Counted from the first letter of the stretch, positions 34,278 to 43,221 are shown. The stretch is 64,000 bases of DNA from Streptomyces tendae (GCF_014650435.1 NZ_BMUY01000006.1:310001-374000); one strand, 5' to 3'. Program-made: numbers and translations. The notes: generated by a model from the letters alone, not told the origin.

Positions 34278-36422
34278 TCATGAACCGCCCCCCAACAAGC
34301 CCGCGGCCCGCGCCCACCGGTACTTGGCGCCCAGCACCGCCACCGGCTTCTCGGTCGTGTACGGGTACGCCACGACCCCGCGCTCGAAGAGGTACTGGCA
34401 CGCCTCCTCCACCTCCACGTCACCCGCGAGGGAGGCCACCACGGGCTTCTCGACGCCCCGTTCGCGGAACTCGGCCACCACGCGCGCGGTGAGTTCGGCG
34501 AACACCATGGGCGGCGTGACGATGGTGTGCCAGTAGCCGAGGACGAGCGCGTGGATCCGCGGGTCCTCCAGGCCGAGCCGGATCGTCGCCTCGTACGTCG
34601 ACGGCGGCTCGCCCCCGGTGATGTCCACCGGGTTGCCCGCCGCACCGAACGGCGGGATGAAGGCGCGGAACGCCGTGTCCAGGTCGGGCGGTATCTCCAT
34701 CAGCGACAGCCCGTTGTCCGTCACCGCGTCGGAGAGCAGCACCCCGCTGCCGCCGGCGCCGGTGATGATGACCACGTTGTCGCCCTGGGGAGCGGGGAGC
34801 ACCGGCAACGCGCGCGCGTACTCCAGCATTTCGTTCAGCCCCGGCGCCCGGATGACACCGGCCTGCCGCAGGACGTCGTCGTAGACGGCGTCGTCCCCGG
34901 CGAGCGCCCCGGTGTGCGACCCGGCCGCCTTCGCGCCCGCCGCCGTACGGCCCGCCTTGAGCACCACGACCGGCTTCCTCGGCACGGTCGCCCGCGCCGC
35001 CTCGACGAACGCGCGGCCGTCCTTGAGGTCCTCCAGGTGCATGGCGATGCACTCGGTGTGCGGGTCCTCGCCGAACCAGGTCAGCAGGTCGTCCTCGTCC
35101 AGGTCCGACTTGTTGCCCAGCCCGACGATCGCCGACACGCCGGTCTTCGTGGTCCGCGCGAAGCCCAGGATGGCCATGCCGATGCCGCCCGACTGCGAGG
35201 TCAGCGCGACGCCGCCCTTGACGTCGTAGGGCGTGCAGAACGTGGCGCACAGGTCCTGCCAGGTCGAGTAGTAGCCGTAGATGTTCGGGCCGAGCAGCCG
35301 GATGCCGTACCGTTCGGCGACCGCCACGATCTCGTCCTGGAGCGCCTGTTCACCGGTCTCGGCGAAGCCGGAGGGGATGAGGACGGCGTTGGGGATCCGC
35401 TTGCGCCCCACCTCCTCCAGGGCCGCCGCCACGAACCGCGCGGGGATCGCGAAGACCGCCACATCCACCTCACCGGGAACGTCGGTGACACTCTTGTACG
35501 CCTTGCGGCCCAAGATGTCATCGGCCTTGGGGTTCACCGGGTGGATCTCGCCGGCGAAGCCACCGTCGACGAGGTTGCGCATCACCGAGTTGCCGATCTT
35601 CCCCGGCTCGCCCGACGCGCCGATCACCGCGACCGAGGACGGCTGCATCAGGCGGCGCATCGAGGTGAGGATCTCCTCGCGCGTGTACCGGCGCCGCTCC
35701 TTCGGCGTGTCGGTCGCCAGGATCACCCTGATGTCGGCGGCGACCGCACCCTCGGGCGTGGCGATCACGGGATTCAGGTCCACCTCGGCGATCTCCGGGA
35801 AGTCGGCGACCAGCTCGGAGACCCGGCGGATCTGCTCCGCGACCGCCCACCGGTCCACCCCGGCCTGCCCGCGCACCCCGCGCAGCACCTCGGCCGCCCG
35901 GATCGAGTCCAGCATGGACAGCGCCTCGTCGGCGTCCACGGGAGCCAGCCGGAAGGTGACGTCCTTGAGCACCTCGACCAGCACCCCGCCGAGCCCGAAC
36001 GCCACCACCTTGCCGAACGTCGGGTCGGTGACCGCCCCGACGATGACCTCCTGCCCCTGCGGCAGCAGCTCTTGAATCTGCACCCCCTCGATCCGCGCGG
36101 AGGCGTCGTACGCGCGCGCGTTGTCGACGATCCGGCAGAACGCCGCCCGCACGTCCGCCGCGCCCTCGACCCCGACGACCACACCGCCGGCGTCGGTCTT
36201 GTGCAGGATGTCCGGCGAGACGATCTTCATCACCACCGGTGCGCCGAACCGCGCCGCGCACGCCACCGCCTCGTCGACGTCCCGCGCCAGCTCCTCGCCG
36301 GGTACGGCGATCCCGTAGGCGTCCGCGAGCACCTTGCCCTCGGGAGCGGTGAGCGCGGTGCGCCCCTCGGCCCGTACGGCGTCCAGGAGCCCGCGCACCC
36401 GTGCCCGGCGGTCCTCGGCCAT
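34278..36422 (-). CDS. ADP-forming acyl-CoA ligase, fused beta-alpha order
   Basis: 714 residues from ATG 36420-36422 (a GTG one codon earlier is possible). Residues about 10-225 are an ATP-grasp (beta) domain: PVVMKIVSPDILHKTDAGGVVVGV, VDLNPVI. Residues about 250-700 are the alpha part: CoA-binding SVAVIGASGEPGKIGNSV, SQSGGIGMAIL, and the phospho-histidine loop KAAGSHTGALAGDDAVYD. The family makes acyl-CoA from an acid, ATP and CoA, or runs in reverse. The more familiar fusion places alpha first; here beta leads. It follows frc by four bases on the minus strand. A role in making oxalyl-CoA or formyl-CoA, or in recovering ATP from the latter, would suit the context but is not shown by sequence. 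Confidence 0.85.
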   Translation of the reverse strand: MAEDRRARVRGLLDAVRAEGRTALTAPEGKVLADAYGIAVPGEELARDVDEAVACAARFGAPVVMKIVSPDILHKTDAGGVVVGVEGAADVRAAFCRIVDNARAYDASARIEGVQIQELLPQGQEVIVGAVTDPTFGKVVAFGLGGVLVEVLKDVTFRLAPVDADEALSMLDSIRAAEVLRGVRGQAGVDRWAVAEQIRRVSELVADFPEIAEVDLNPVIATPEGAVAADIRVILATDTPKERRRYTREEILTSMRRLMQPSSVAVIGASGEPGKIGNSVMRNLVDGGFAGEIHPVNPKADDILGRKAYKSVTDVPGEVDVAVFAIPARFVAAALEEVGRKRIPNAVLIPSGFAETGEQALQDEIVAVAERYGIRLLGPNIYGYYSTWQDLCATFCTPYDVKGGVALTSQSGGIGMAILGFARTTKTGVSAIVGLGNKSDLDEDDLLTWFGEDPHTECIAMHLEDLKDGRAFVEAARATVPRKPVVVLKAGRTAAGAKAAGSHTGALAGDDAVYDDVLRQAGVIRAPGLNEMLEYARALPVLPAPQGDNVVIITGAGGSGVLLSDAVTDNGLSLMEIPPDLDTAFRAFIPPFGAAGNPVDITGGEPPSTYEATIRLGLEDPRIHALVLGYWHTIVTPPMVFAELTARVVAEFRERGVEKPVVASLAGDVEVEEACQYLFERGVVAYPYTTEKPVAVLGAKYRWARAAGLLGGGS

Positions 36423-36426
36423 CACG

Positions 36427-37668
36427 TCAGATCACCCCGCTCGACTTGAGCAGCCGCAGTTCCTCGTCACCGAGGCCCAGCTCGCCGACGTAGACCTCTT
36501 CGTTGTGCTCACCCAGCAGTGGCGAGCTGGTCACCTTCACCGGGGAGTCCGAGAGCTTGAGCGGGCTGCCCACGGTCACGAACTCGCCCCGCTCGGGGTG
36601 GGGGACGGTGACGACCATCTCGTTGGCGACCAGGGAGTCGTCCTCGATGATCTCCTTCGTGGACAGGATCGGCCCGCACGGGATGTTGTGGGCGTTCAGC
36701 CGCTCCAGCACCTCCCACTTGGGCAGGGTGGACGACCACTCCTCGATCAGCTGGAACATCTTGTTCAGTTTCGGCAGCCGGGCCCGCGGGGTCGCCCACT
36801 CGGGGTCGTCGGCCAGCTCGGGCCGGCCGATCAGCTCACTGAGCGGCTGCCAGCCGACCGGCTGGACGATGACGTACACGTAGTCGTTGGGGCCGCCCGG
36901 CGCGCACTTGACCGCCCAGCCCGGCTGCCCGCCGCCGGACGCGTTCCCGGACCTGGGAACCTCGTCGCCGAAGTCCTCGTTGGGATATTCGGCGAGTGGA
37001 CCATGGCTCAGGCGCTGCTGGTCGCGCAGCTTCACCCGGCAGAGGTTGAGTACCGCGTGCTGCATGGCCACGTTCACCCGCTGACCACGTCCGGTGTGCT
37101 CTCGCTGGTAGAGGGCGGCGAGGATGCCCGCCACGACGTGGACGCCCGTGCCCGAGTCCCCGATCTGGGCCCCCGTCGCCAGCGGCGGCCCGTCCTCGAA
37201 ACCGGTGGTGGACATCGATCCGCCCATGGCCTGCGCGACGACCTCGTACGCCTTGAAGGCGGTGTACGGGCCCTCGCCGAACCCCTTGATGGAGGCGTAG
37301 ACGATCCGTGGATTGATCTCCTTGATGCGGTCCCAGGTGAAGCCCATCCGGTCCACCGCGCCCGGCCCGAAGTTCTCGACCATGACGTCCGAGCGGCGGA
37401 TCAGTTCGGTGAGGATCTCCTTGCCGCGTTCGGTCTTGGTGTTCAGGGTGATGCTCCGCTTGTTGCAGTTGAGCATCGTGAAGTAGAGGGAGTCGACGTC
37501 CGGCAGGTCGCGCAGCTGGCCCCGCGTGACGTCGCCGTGCGGTGCCTCCAGTTTCACGACGTCCGCGCCGAGCCAGGCGAGCAGCTGCGTTGCCGACGGG
37601 CCGGACTGCACATGCGTCATGTCCAGGACGCGGATGCCCTCAAGAGCCTTCGCTGACGTGCCTGTCAT
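36427..37668 (-). CDS. frc: formyl-CoA:oxalate CoA-transferase (Frc)
   Basis: 413 residues of the class III CoA-transferase family. The catalytic aspartate is D171 (QIGDSGTGVH), matching D169 of the Oxalobacter enzyme. The glycine-rich loop that closes over the active site is GGGQPG (245-250). The start region GIRVLDMTHVQSGPSATQLLAWLGADVVKLE is typical of Frc. It transfers CoA from formyl-CoA to oxalate, giving oxalyl-CoA and formate. The gene stands between the ThDP enzyme (11 bases upstream) and the acyl-CoA ligase. Other CoA-transferases of the CaiB group look similar, but the glycine loop and genomic setting support oxalate. Confidence 0.9.
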   Translation of the reverse strand: MTGTSAKALEGIRVLDMTHVQSGPSATQLLAWLGADVVKLEAPHGDVTRGQLRDLPDVDSLYFTMLNCNKRSITLNTKTERGKEILTELIRRSDVMVENFGPGAVDRMGFTWDRIKEINPRIVYASIKGFGEGPYTAFKAYEVVAQAMGGSMSTTGFEDGPPLATGAQIGDSGTGVHVVAGILAALYQREHTGRGQRVNVAMQHAVLNLCRVKLRDQQRLSHGPLAEYPNEDFGDEVPRSGNASGGGQPGWAVKCAPGGPNDYVYVIVQPVGWQPLSELIGRPELADDPEWATPRARLPKLNKMFQLIEEWSSTLPKWEVLERLNAHNIPCGPILSTKEIIEDDSLVANEMVVTVPHPERGEFVTVGSPLKLSDSPVKVTSSPLLGEHNEEVYVGELGLGDEELRLLKSSGVI

Positions 37669-37679
37669 GGGTGGTCACC

Positions 37680-39362
37680 TCACTTGTACATCGTCTGGTT
37701 CATGGTTCCGGGGGCATAGGCGTCCGGGTCGACCCAGACATTGATCAGGGACGGCTTGCCGGACTCGCGGGCCCGGCGCAGTGCGGGGCCGATGTCGGCG
37801 GGGTCGCGGACCTCTTCGCCGTGGCCGCCCAGCATCCGGGCGAACTGGTCGTAGGGCACGTCGCCGAGGGTGTTGCCGACCCGCTCGCGTTCCTTGCCGT
37901 ACTTTGCGGCCTGGCCGTAGCGGATCTGGTTCATCGAGGAGTTGTTGCCGACGATGCCGACGAACGGGAGGTCGTAGCGGACGAGGGTCTCGAAGTCCCA
38001 GCCGGTGAGGGAGAAGGCGCCGTCGCCGAAGAGGGCGACGACCTCCTTGTCGGGCCGCGCCTGCTTGGCGGCCAGCACGAAGGGGACGCCGACGCCGAGC
38101 GTGCCCAGCGGGCCCGGGTCCATCCAGTGGCCGGGTGACTTGGGCTGGACGACCTGCCCGGAGAAGGTGACGATGTCGCCGCCGTCGCCGATGTAGATCG
38201 AGTCCTCGGTGAGGAAGTCGTTGATCTCGCTGACCAGCCGGTAGGGGTGGATGGGCGAGGCGTCCGACCTGAGCTGCGGCAGTCGCTTGTCCAGCGCCGT
38301 CCGCTCGGCCGCGCGCAGCTCGTCCAGCCACTCCTTGCGCCTGGCCGCGCCTCCGTTGATCCGTCCGGACGCCGCCTCGGTCACCGACTTCAGCACCAGG
38401 CCCGCGTCGCCGACGATGCCGAGGTCGATGTCGCGGTTCTTGCCGACGGTGCGGTAGTCGAGGTCGATCTGCACGACGGTCGCGTCCGGGGAAAGCCGCT
38501 TGCCGTAGCCCATCCGGAAGTCGAAGGGCGTGCCGACGATCACGATCACGTCGGCGTTGGAGAACGCGTAGCGGCGCGAGAGCTGGAAGTGGTGCGGGTC
38601 GCCCGGCGGCAGGGTGCCGCGGCCGGCGCCGTTCATGTACGCCGGAACGTTCAGCGTGCGCACCAGCTCGACGGCGTCCTCGGTGGCGCGGGTCGTCCAG
38701 ACCTGGCTGCCCAGCAGGATCGCGGGCTTCTCGGCGTGCACCAGCAGGTCGGCGAGCCGCTCGACGGCGTCCGGGTCGCCGGCCGACCGGGTGGAGGCAC
38801 GGTAGGCCCCGGGCTGCGGTACGCGCGCCTTGTCCGCGGGCACCTTGGCGTCCAGCACGTCGCGCGGGATCTCCAGGAAGGACGGCCCCGGCGCACCGTG
38901 GTAGCACTCGCGGAACGCCATCGACACCATGTCGGCGGCGCGCGCGGTGTCCGGCACGGTCGCCGCGAACTTGGTGATCGGCGTCATCATGTCGACGTGC
39001 GGGAGGTCCTGGAGGGACCCCATCTTGTGCTGGGTGTGGGCACCTTGGCCGCCGATCAGCAGCATGGGCGACTCGGCGCGGAAGGCGTTGGCGACGCCGG
39101 TGACGGCGTCGGTGGTGCCCGGCCCGGCGGTGACCACCGCGCAGCCGGGCTTGCCGGTGATACGGGCGTAGCCGTCGGCGGCGTGCGCGGCGACCTGCTC
39201 GTGGCGTACGTCGACGACCTCGATGCCCTCGTCGACGCAGCCGTCGTAGATGTCGATGATGTGGCCGCCGCACAGCGTGTAGATGCGGTCGACCCCCTCG
39301 GCCTTCAGTGCCTTGGCAACGAGGTGGCCGCCGGAGATGACGTCCTGGGTGTCGTCGGGCAT
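37680..39362 (-). CDS. ThDP-dependent enzyme, probable oxalyl-CoA decarboxylase
   Basis: 560 residues with the three-domain layout of ThDP decarboxylases. The activating glutamate is E55 (DVRHEQVAAHAADGYAR). The cofactor motif GDGAFSLTGWDFETLVRY...GNNSS is in the C-terminal domain. The length matches oxalyl-CoA decarboxylases (about 564). Start ATG 39360-39362 is preceded by AGGAC, and an upstream in-frame ATG at 39530 would run over the operator. It is the first gene of the frc operon, which is the main reason for the oxalyl-CoA call. The sequence differs from what I remember of Oxalobacter and E. coli Oxc after the NN motif, so an acetolactate-synthase-like or 2-hydroxyacyl-CoA lyase activity cannot be ruled out. 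Reaction proposed: oxalyl-CoA to formyl-CoA and CO2. Confidence 0.78.
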   Translation of the reverse strand: MPDDTQDVISGGHLVAKALKAEGVDRIYTLCGGHIIDIYDGCVDEGIEVVDVRHEQVAAHAADGYARITGKPGCAVVTAGPGTTDAVTGVANAFRAESPMLLIGGQGAHTQHKMGSLQDLPHVDMMTPITKFAATVPDTARAADMVSMAFRECYHGAPGPSFLEIPRDVLDAKVPADKARVPQPGAYRASTRSAGDPDAVERLADLLVHAEKPAILLGSQVWTTRATEDAVELVRTLNVPAYMNGAGRGTLPPGDPHHFQLSRRYAFSNADVIVIVGTPFDFRMGYGKRLSPDATVVQIDLDYRTVGKNRDIDLGIVGDAGLVLKSVTEAASGRINGGAARRKEWLDELRAAERTALDKRLPQLRSDASPIHPYRLVSEINDFLTEDSIYIGDGGDIVTFSGQVVQPKSPGHWMDPGPLGTLGVGVPFVLAAKQARPDKEVVALFGDGAFSLTGWDFETLVRYDLPFVGIVGNNSSMNQIRYGQAAKYGKERERVGNTLGDVPYDQFARMLGGHGEEVRDPADIGPALRRARESGKPSLINVWVDPDAYAPGTMNQTMYK

Positions 39363-39413
39363 GGCGAAGTCCTGTCCCTTCACGAGGGGTTGGGGCGCTC
39401 TCGCGGTACATTG

Positions 39414-39437
39414 CATACAGTCGACGAATACTGTATG
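39414..39437. promoter_or_regulatory. GntR/FadR-type operator between divergent oxalate genes
   Basis: CATACAGT and ACTGTATG, perfect 8-bp arms with an 8-base spacer. The flanking ATTGCATACAGT resembles the ATTGTCTACAGT of the site at 8553. It lies 52 bases upstream of the ThDP enzyme start and 69 bases upstream of the sucC-like start, able to control both. It is the best-formed member of the three similar sites. Confidence 0.65.
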
Positions 39438-39505
39438 AAGCTTGTTATCCCGCATCCGGTGGGTGGTGTCCAGGGGGCGTGCGGCACTTTCAGTCAGGAG
39501 CCGAG

Positions 39506-40666
39506 ATGGACCTGTACGAACACCAGGCAAGGGAACTCTTCAAGGAACACGGGATCGTGGTGCCGAGGGCCGAGGTCACCGACTCGCCCCAGCGGGCCCG
39601 GGAGATCGCCCGCGCACTCGGCGGACGCGCCGTCGTCAAGGCGCAGGTGAAGACCGGTGGACGCGGCAAGGCGGGCGGAGTGCGGCTCGCCGCCGACCCC
39701 GCCGAGGCCGAGGAGGCGGCGCGGCACATCCTCGGCATGGACATCAAGGGGCACACGGTCGGCACCGTCATGCTGGCCGAACCCTGCGACATCGAGCGGG
39801 AGTTCTACGTCTCCTACGTCCTCGACCGCGCGTCCGGGGGCTTTCTCGCCATCGCCTCGGCGGAGGGCGGCACGGAGATCGAGGAGGTCGCCGCCCGGCG
39901 GCCCGAGGCGGTGGCGCGCATCCCCGTCGACCCCGCCACGGGCGTGCACACGGCCACCGCGGTACGCATCGCCGACGCCGCGGGACTGCCCCCGCAGACC
40001 GTCGACACGCTGGTGCGGCTGTGGAAGGTACTGGTCCGCGAGGACGCCCTGCTGGTCGAGGTCAACCCGCTGGTCAGGACGGTCGAGGGTCGGATCGTGG
40101 CCCTCGACGGAAAGGTCACCCTCGACGACAACGCCCTTTTCCGCCAGTCACGTTGGGGCGAGGAACGGCCCACGTCCGACAACCCCCTGGAGGCGCGCGC
40201 CGGTGCCAAGGGCCTCAACTACGTCAAGCTGGACGGCGAGGTCGGCGTCATCGGCAACGGCGCCGGACTGGTCATGTCGACCCTGGACGTGGTCGCGGGC
40301 TGCGGCGCCCGTCCCGCCAACTTCCTGGACATCGGCGGCGGTGCCTCCGCCCGGGTCATGGCCGACGGACTGTCCGTCGTCCTCTCCGACCCCGACGTGA
40401 AGTCCGTCCTCGTCAACGTCTTCGGCGGCATCACCGCCTGCGACGCGGTCGCCGACGGCATCGTCCGCGCCCTGGACGAGGTACGGCCGACCAAGCCGCT
40501 CGTCGTCCGCCTCGACGGCAACAACGCCGCCCGCGGCCGGGCCCTCCTCGACGCACGCGCGCACCCGCTGGTCGAACAGGCCACCACCATGGACGGCGCC
40601 GCCAGCCGTGCCGCCCGACTCGCCACCGCGGCGTCCACCGCCGGATGCACCGGACACGCCGGATAA
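39506..40666 (+). CDS. sucC: succinyl-CoA synthetase beta subunit paralogue
   Basis: 386 residues, normal for SucC. The ATP-grasp start MDLYEHQARELFKEHGI and KAQVKTGGRGKAGGVRL are typical, as are LVEVNPLV, NYVKLDGEVGVIGNGAGLVM, NFLDIGGGA and VLVNVFGGI. SucCD joins an acid (succinate, or malate in relatives) to CoA with ATP or GTP. ATG 39506 follows a CAGGAG site. As the gene shares an operator region with the oxalate operon, it is probably a specialised paralogue rather than the citric-acid-cycle copy. It might supply succinyl-CoA as CoA donor for oxalate, or act directly on a dicarboxylate. Confidence 0.9.
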   Translation: MDLYEHQARELFKEHGIVVPRAEVTDSPQRAREIARALGGRAVVKAQVKTGGRGKAGGVRLAADPAEAEEAARHILGMDIKGHTVGTVMLAEPCDIEREFYVSYVLDRASGGFLAIASAEGGTEIEEVAARRPEAVARIPVDPATGVHTATAVRIADAAGLPPQTVDTLVRLWKVLVREDALLVEVNPLVRTVEGRIVALDGKVTLDDNALFRQSRWGEERPTSDNPLEARAGAKGLNYVKLDGEVGVIGNGAGLVMSTLDVVAGCGARPANFLDIGGGASARVMADGLSVVLSDPDVKSVLVNVFGGITACDAVADGIVRALDEVRPTKPLVVRLDGNNAARGRALLDARAHPLVEQATTMDGAASRAARLATAASTAGCTGHAG

Positions 40667-40681
40667 AGGAGACAGGACGAC

Positions 40682-41659
40682 ATGGCGATCTACCTCACCC
40701 AGGAGAGCAAGGTCCTCGTCCAGGGCATGACCGGCGCCGAGGGCATGAAGCACACCCGCCGCATGCTGGCCGCCGGCACCGACGTCGTCGGCGGCGTCAA
40801 CCCGCGCAAGGCGGGCCGCACCGTCGACTTCGACGACCGTGCCGTACCCGTCTTCGGTTCGGTCCGCGAGGGCATCGAGCGCACCGGCGCCGACGTCACC
40901 GTGGTCTTCGTGCCGCCCGCCTTCGCCAGAGCGGCGGTCGTGGAAGCCGCCGACGCCGGCATCGGCCTGGCGGTCGTCATCACCGAGGGCATCCCGGTCC
41001 ACGACTCCGTCGCCCTCACCGCGCACGCCCGGACCAGGGGCACCCGCGTCATCGGACCCAACTGCCCCGGCCTGATCACCCCCGGCCAGTCCAACGCAGG
41101 CATCATCCCGCCCGACATCACCAAGCCCGGCCGCGTCGGCCTGGTCTCCAAGTCGGGCACACTCACCTACCAACTCATGTACGAACTGCGCGACATCGGC
41201 TTCTCCACCTGCGTCGGCATCGGCGGCGACCCGGTCGTCGGCACCAGTCACATCGACTGCCTCACCGCCTTCGAGGAGGATCCCGACACCGAACTGATCG
41301 TCCTCATCGGCGAGATCGGCGGCGATGCGGAGGAACGCGCGGCGGCCCACGTCCGCGCGCACGTCACCAAGCCCGTCGTCGCCTACATCGCCGGCTTCAC
41401 CGCACCCGAGGGCAGGACCATGGGCCACGCCGGTGCCATCGTGTCCGGCTCCTCGGGCACGGCGCGGGCGAAGAAGGAGGCACTGGAAGCGGCGGGCGTA
41501 CGGGTCGGGAGCACACCGACCGAGACGGCACGGCACGTGCTCGCCGTACTCGACGGAGCGGTGGGCGACGGAGTGGTGCGCGGCGAAGCGGTGCGCGAGG
41601 GAGCGGTGCGCGATGGAGTGGTGCGCGACGAAGCGGTGCGCGACGGAGCCCGCGCATGA
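40682..41659 (+). CDS. sucD: succinyl-CoA synthetase alpha subunit paralogue with repeat tail
   Basis: 325 residues, about 30 longer than usual SucD. The body is normal: VQGMTGAEGMKHTRRMLAAG, VVFVPPAFA, IGPNCPGLITPGQ, SKSGTLTYQL and the phospho-histidine loop GHAGAIVSG. Homology should end near ARHVLAVLDG. After that, residues 292-321 are six five-residue repeats (GAVGD, GVVRG, EAVRE, GAVRD, GVVRD, EAVRD) encoded by a 15-bp tandem repeat, then GARA. The stop overlaps the aldehyde dehydrogenase start (ATGA). It follows sucC by 15 bases. Confidence 0.9.
   Translation: MAIYLTQESKVLVQGMTGAEGMKHTRRMLAAGTDVVGGVNPRKAGRTVDFDDRAVPVFGSVREGIERTGADVTVVFVPPAFARAAVVEAADAGIGLAVVITEGIPVHDSVALTAHARTRGTRVIGPNCPGLITPGQSNAGIIPPDITKPGRVGLVSKSGTLTYQLMYELRDIGFSTCVGIGGDPVVGTSHIDCLTAFEEDPDTELIVLIGEIGGDAEERAAAHVRAHVTKPVVAYIAGFTAPEGRTMGHAGAIVSGSSGTARAKKEALEAAGVRVGSTPTETARHVLAVLDGAVGDGVVRGEAVREGAVRDGVVRDEAVRDGARA
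41555..41644 (+). repeat. 15-bp tandem repeat, six copies, in the 3' end of sucD
   Basis: Units such as GGAGCGGTGGGCGAC, GGAGTGGTGCGCGGC, GAAGCGGTGCGCGAG and GGAGCGGTGCGCGAT follow without gaps, in frame, and a degenerate seventh unit holds the stop codon and the next start. Two higher-order triplets (GGAGCG, GGAGTG, GAAGCG types) are visible. The period is a multiple of three, so copy number can change without a frameshift. Confidence 0.9.
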
Positions 41660-43221
41660 CGGCGGCCGACGCGCAGGGCGCCGCCGAAGCCCTCGCCCTG
41701 AAGCCCGGCACCTCCTGGGCGGAAGCCTGGCGGCGCTGCCGCACCGTCGCGCCCGAGGCGTTCCGCGACGACCGCGTGCTCAACCTCTGGGACGCAGGCT
41801 GGCGGACGGACGGCCGGGTGCTGCCGGCCACCAGCCCGGTCGACGGCACCCCGATCGCCGGTCCGCCCCGGATCGACGCCGCCACCGCCCAGCACGCCGT
41901 ACGCGCCTCGCTCGACCAGCACCGGGCCTGGCGCCACGTCCCCCTGCCCGAGCGCCGCGCCCGCGTCGCGGCCACCCTCGACGCCCTCGCCCAGCACCGC
42001 GAACTGCTCGCGCTGCTGCTGGTCTGGGAGATCGGCAAGCCCTGGCGGTCGGCGACGGCCGACGTCGACCGCGCCGTCGACGGCGTGCGCTGGTACGTCG
42101 ACGGCATCGACGACATGCTCGACGGGCGGGCCCCGCTGGACGGCCCGGTCTCCAACATCGCCAGCTGGAACTACCCGATGAGCGTGCTCGTCCACGCCCT
42201 GCTGGTCCAGGCACTCGCGGGCAACGCGGTCATCGCCAAGACCCCGACCGACGGCGGCGTCGCCTGTCTCACCCTGGCCTCGGCGCTCGCCGCCCGCGAG
42301 GGACTGCCCGTCACCCTCGTCAGCGGCAGCGGCGGCGAACTGTCCCAGGCGCTGGTGCGCGCGCCCGAGATCGGCTGCGTGTCCTTCGTCGGCGGCCGGG
42401 ACACCGGTGCCGCCGTCGCCACCGCCGTCGCCGACCTCGGCAAGCGGCACATCCTCGAACAGGAGGGACTCAACACCTGGGGCATCTGGAACTTCACCGA
42501 CTGGGACGCGCTCACGCAGGTGATCCCGAAACTCTTCGACTACGGCAAGCAACGCTGCACCGCCTACCCGCGGTTCGTCGTCCAGCGGCAGCTGTTCGAC
42601 GCCTTCCTCGCGGCGTACCTCCCGGCCGTGCGCACCCTGCGCGTCGGCCACCCGCTCGCCGTCGCCGCACCGGACGCCCCGTACCCGGCGCTGGACTTCG
42701 GCCCGGTGATCAACGCGGCCAAGGCCAAGGAGCTCCACGACCAGGTCGCCGAGGCCGTCGACCGAGGTGCCGTCCCACTGCACCGCGGCAAAACCTCCGA
42801 CGCCCGCTTCCTGCCCGGCCAGGACACCTCGGCCTACGTCCAGCCGGTCACCCTGCTCAACCCGCCCCGGTCCTCGCCGCTGCACCACGCGGAACCCTTC
42901 GGCCCGGTCGACACCATCGTCCTGGTCGACACCGAGGCCGAGCTGCTCGCCGCGATGAACGCCTCCAACGGCGCGCTGGTCGCCACGCTGTCCACGGACG
43001 ACCCGGCGACGTACGACAGGCTGGCGCCGCAGATCCGCGCGTTCAAGGTCGGCCACGGGGTACCGCGCTCCCGCGGGGACCGCGACGAGCTGTTCGGCGG
43101 GCACGGGGCGTCCTGGCGCGGTGCCTTCGTGGGCGGCGAGCTGCTGGTGCGCGCCGTGACGCACGGCCCGGCGGGGGAGCAGCTGCCGGGCAACTTCCCG
43201 GACCACCACCTCATGCCGTAA
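41656..43221 (+). CDS. aldehyde dehydrogenase family protein
   Basis: 521 residues. The ALDH fold is recognisable: ASWNYPMSVLVHALLVQALAGNAVIAKTP for cofactor binding, SFVGGRDTGAAVA, the general-base region LEQEGLNTWG, the catalytic cysteine in YGKQRCTAYPRF, and HHAEPFGPVDTIVLVDTE. The motif details depart from common families (LEQEGLN instead of LELGGK), so it is a divergent subgroup. Translation is coupled to sucD through ATGA. In the oxalate setting it could oxidise or reduce a C2 or C4 semialdehyde such as glyoxylate or succinate semialdehyde. This is a guess from context. It converges with the DUF2254 gene, 33 bases away. Confidence 0.83.
   Translation: MTAADAQGAAEALALKPGTSWAEAWRRCRTVAPEAFRDDRVLNLWDAGWRTDGRVLPATSPVDGTPIAGPPRIDAATAQHAVRASLDQHRAWRHVPLPERRARVAATLDALAQHRELLALLLVWEIGKPWRSATADVDRAVDGVRWYVDGIDDMLDGRAPLDGPVSNIASWNYPMSVLVHALLVQALAGNAVIAKTPTDGGVACLTLASALAAREGLPVTLVSGSGGELSQALVRAPEIGCVSFVGGRDTGAAVATAVADLGKRHILEQEGLNTWGIWNFTDWDALTQVIPKLFDYGKQRCTAYPRFVVQRQLFDAFLAAYLPAVRTLRVGHPLAVAAPDAPYPALDFGPVINAAKAKELHDQVAEAVDRGAVPLHRGKTSDARFLPGQDTSAYVQPVTLLNPPRSSPLHHAEPFGPVDTIVLVDTEAELLAAMNASNGALVATLSTDDPATYDRLAPQIRAFKVGHGVPRSRGDRDELFGGHGASWRGAFVGGELLVRAVTHGPAGEQLPGNFPDHHLMP

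Noticed and set aside
41555..41644. CRISPR-like array
   Set aside because: The repeats are contiguous 15-bp units with no spacers, inside a coding frame. The 29-bp repeats at 47267 also have no spacers.
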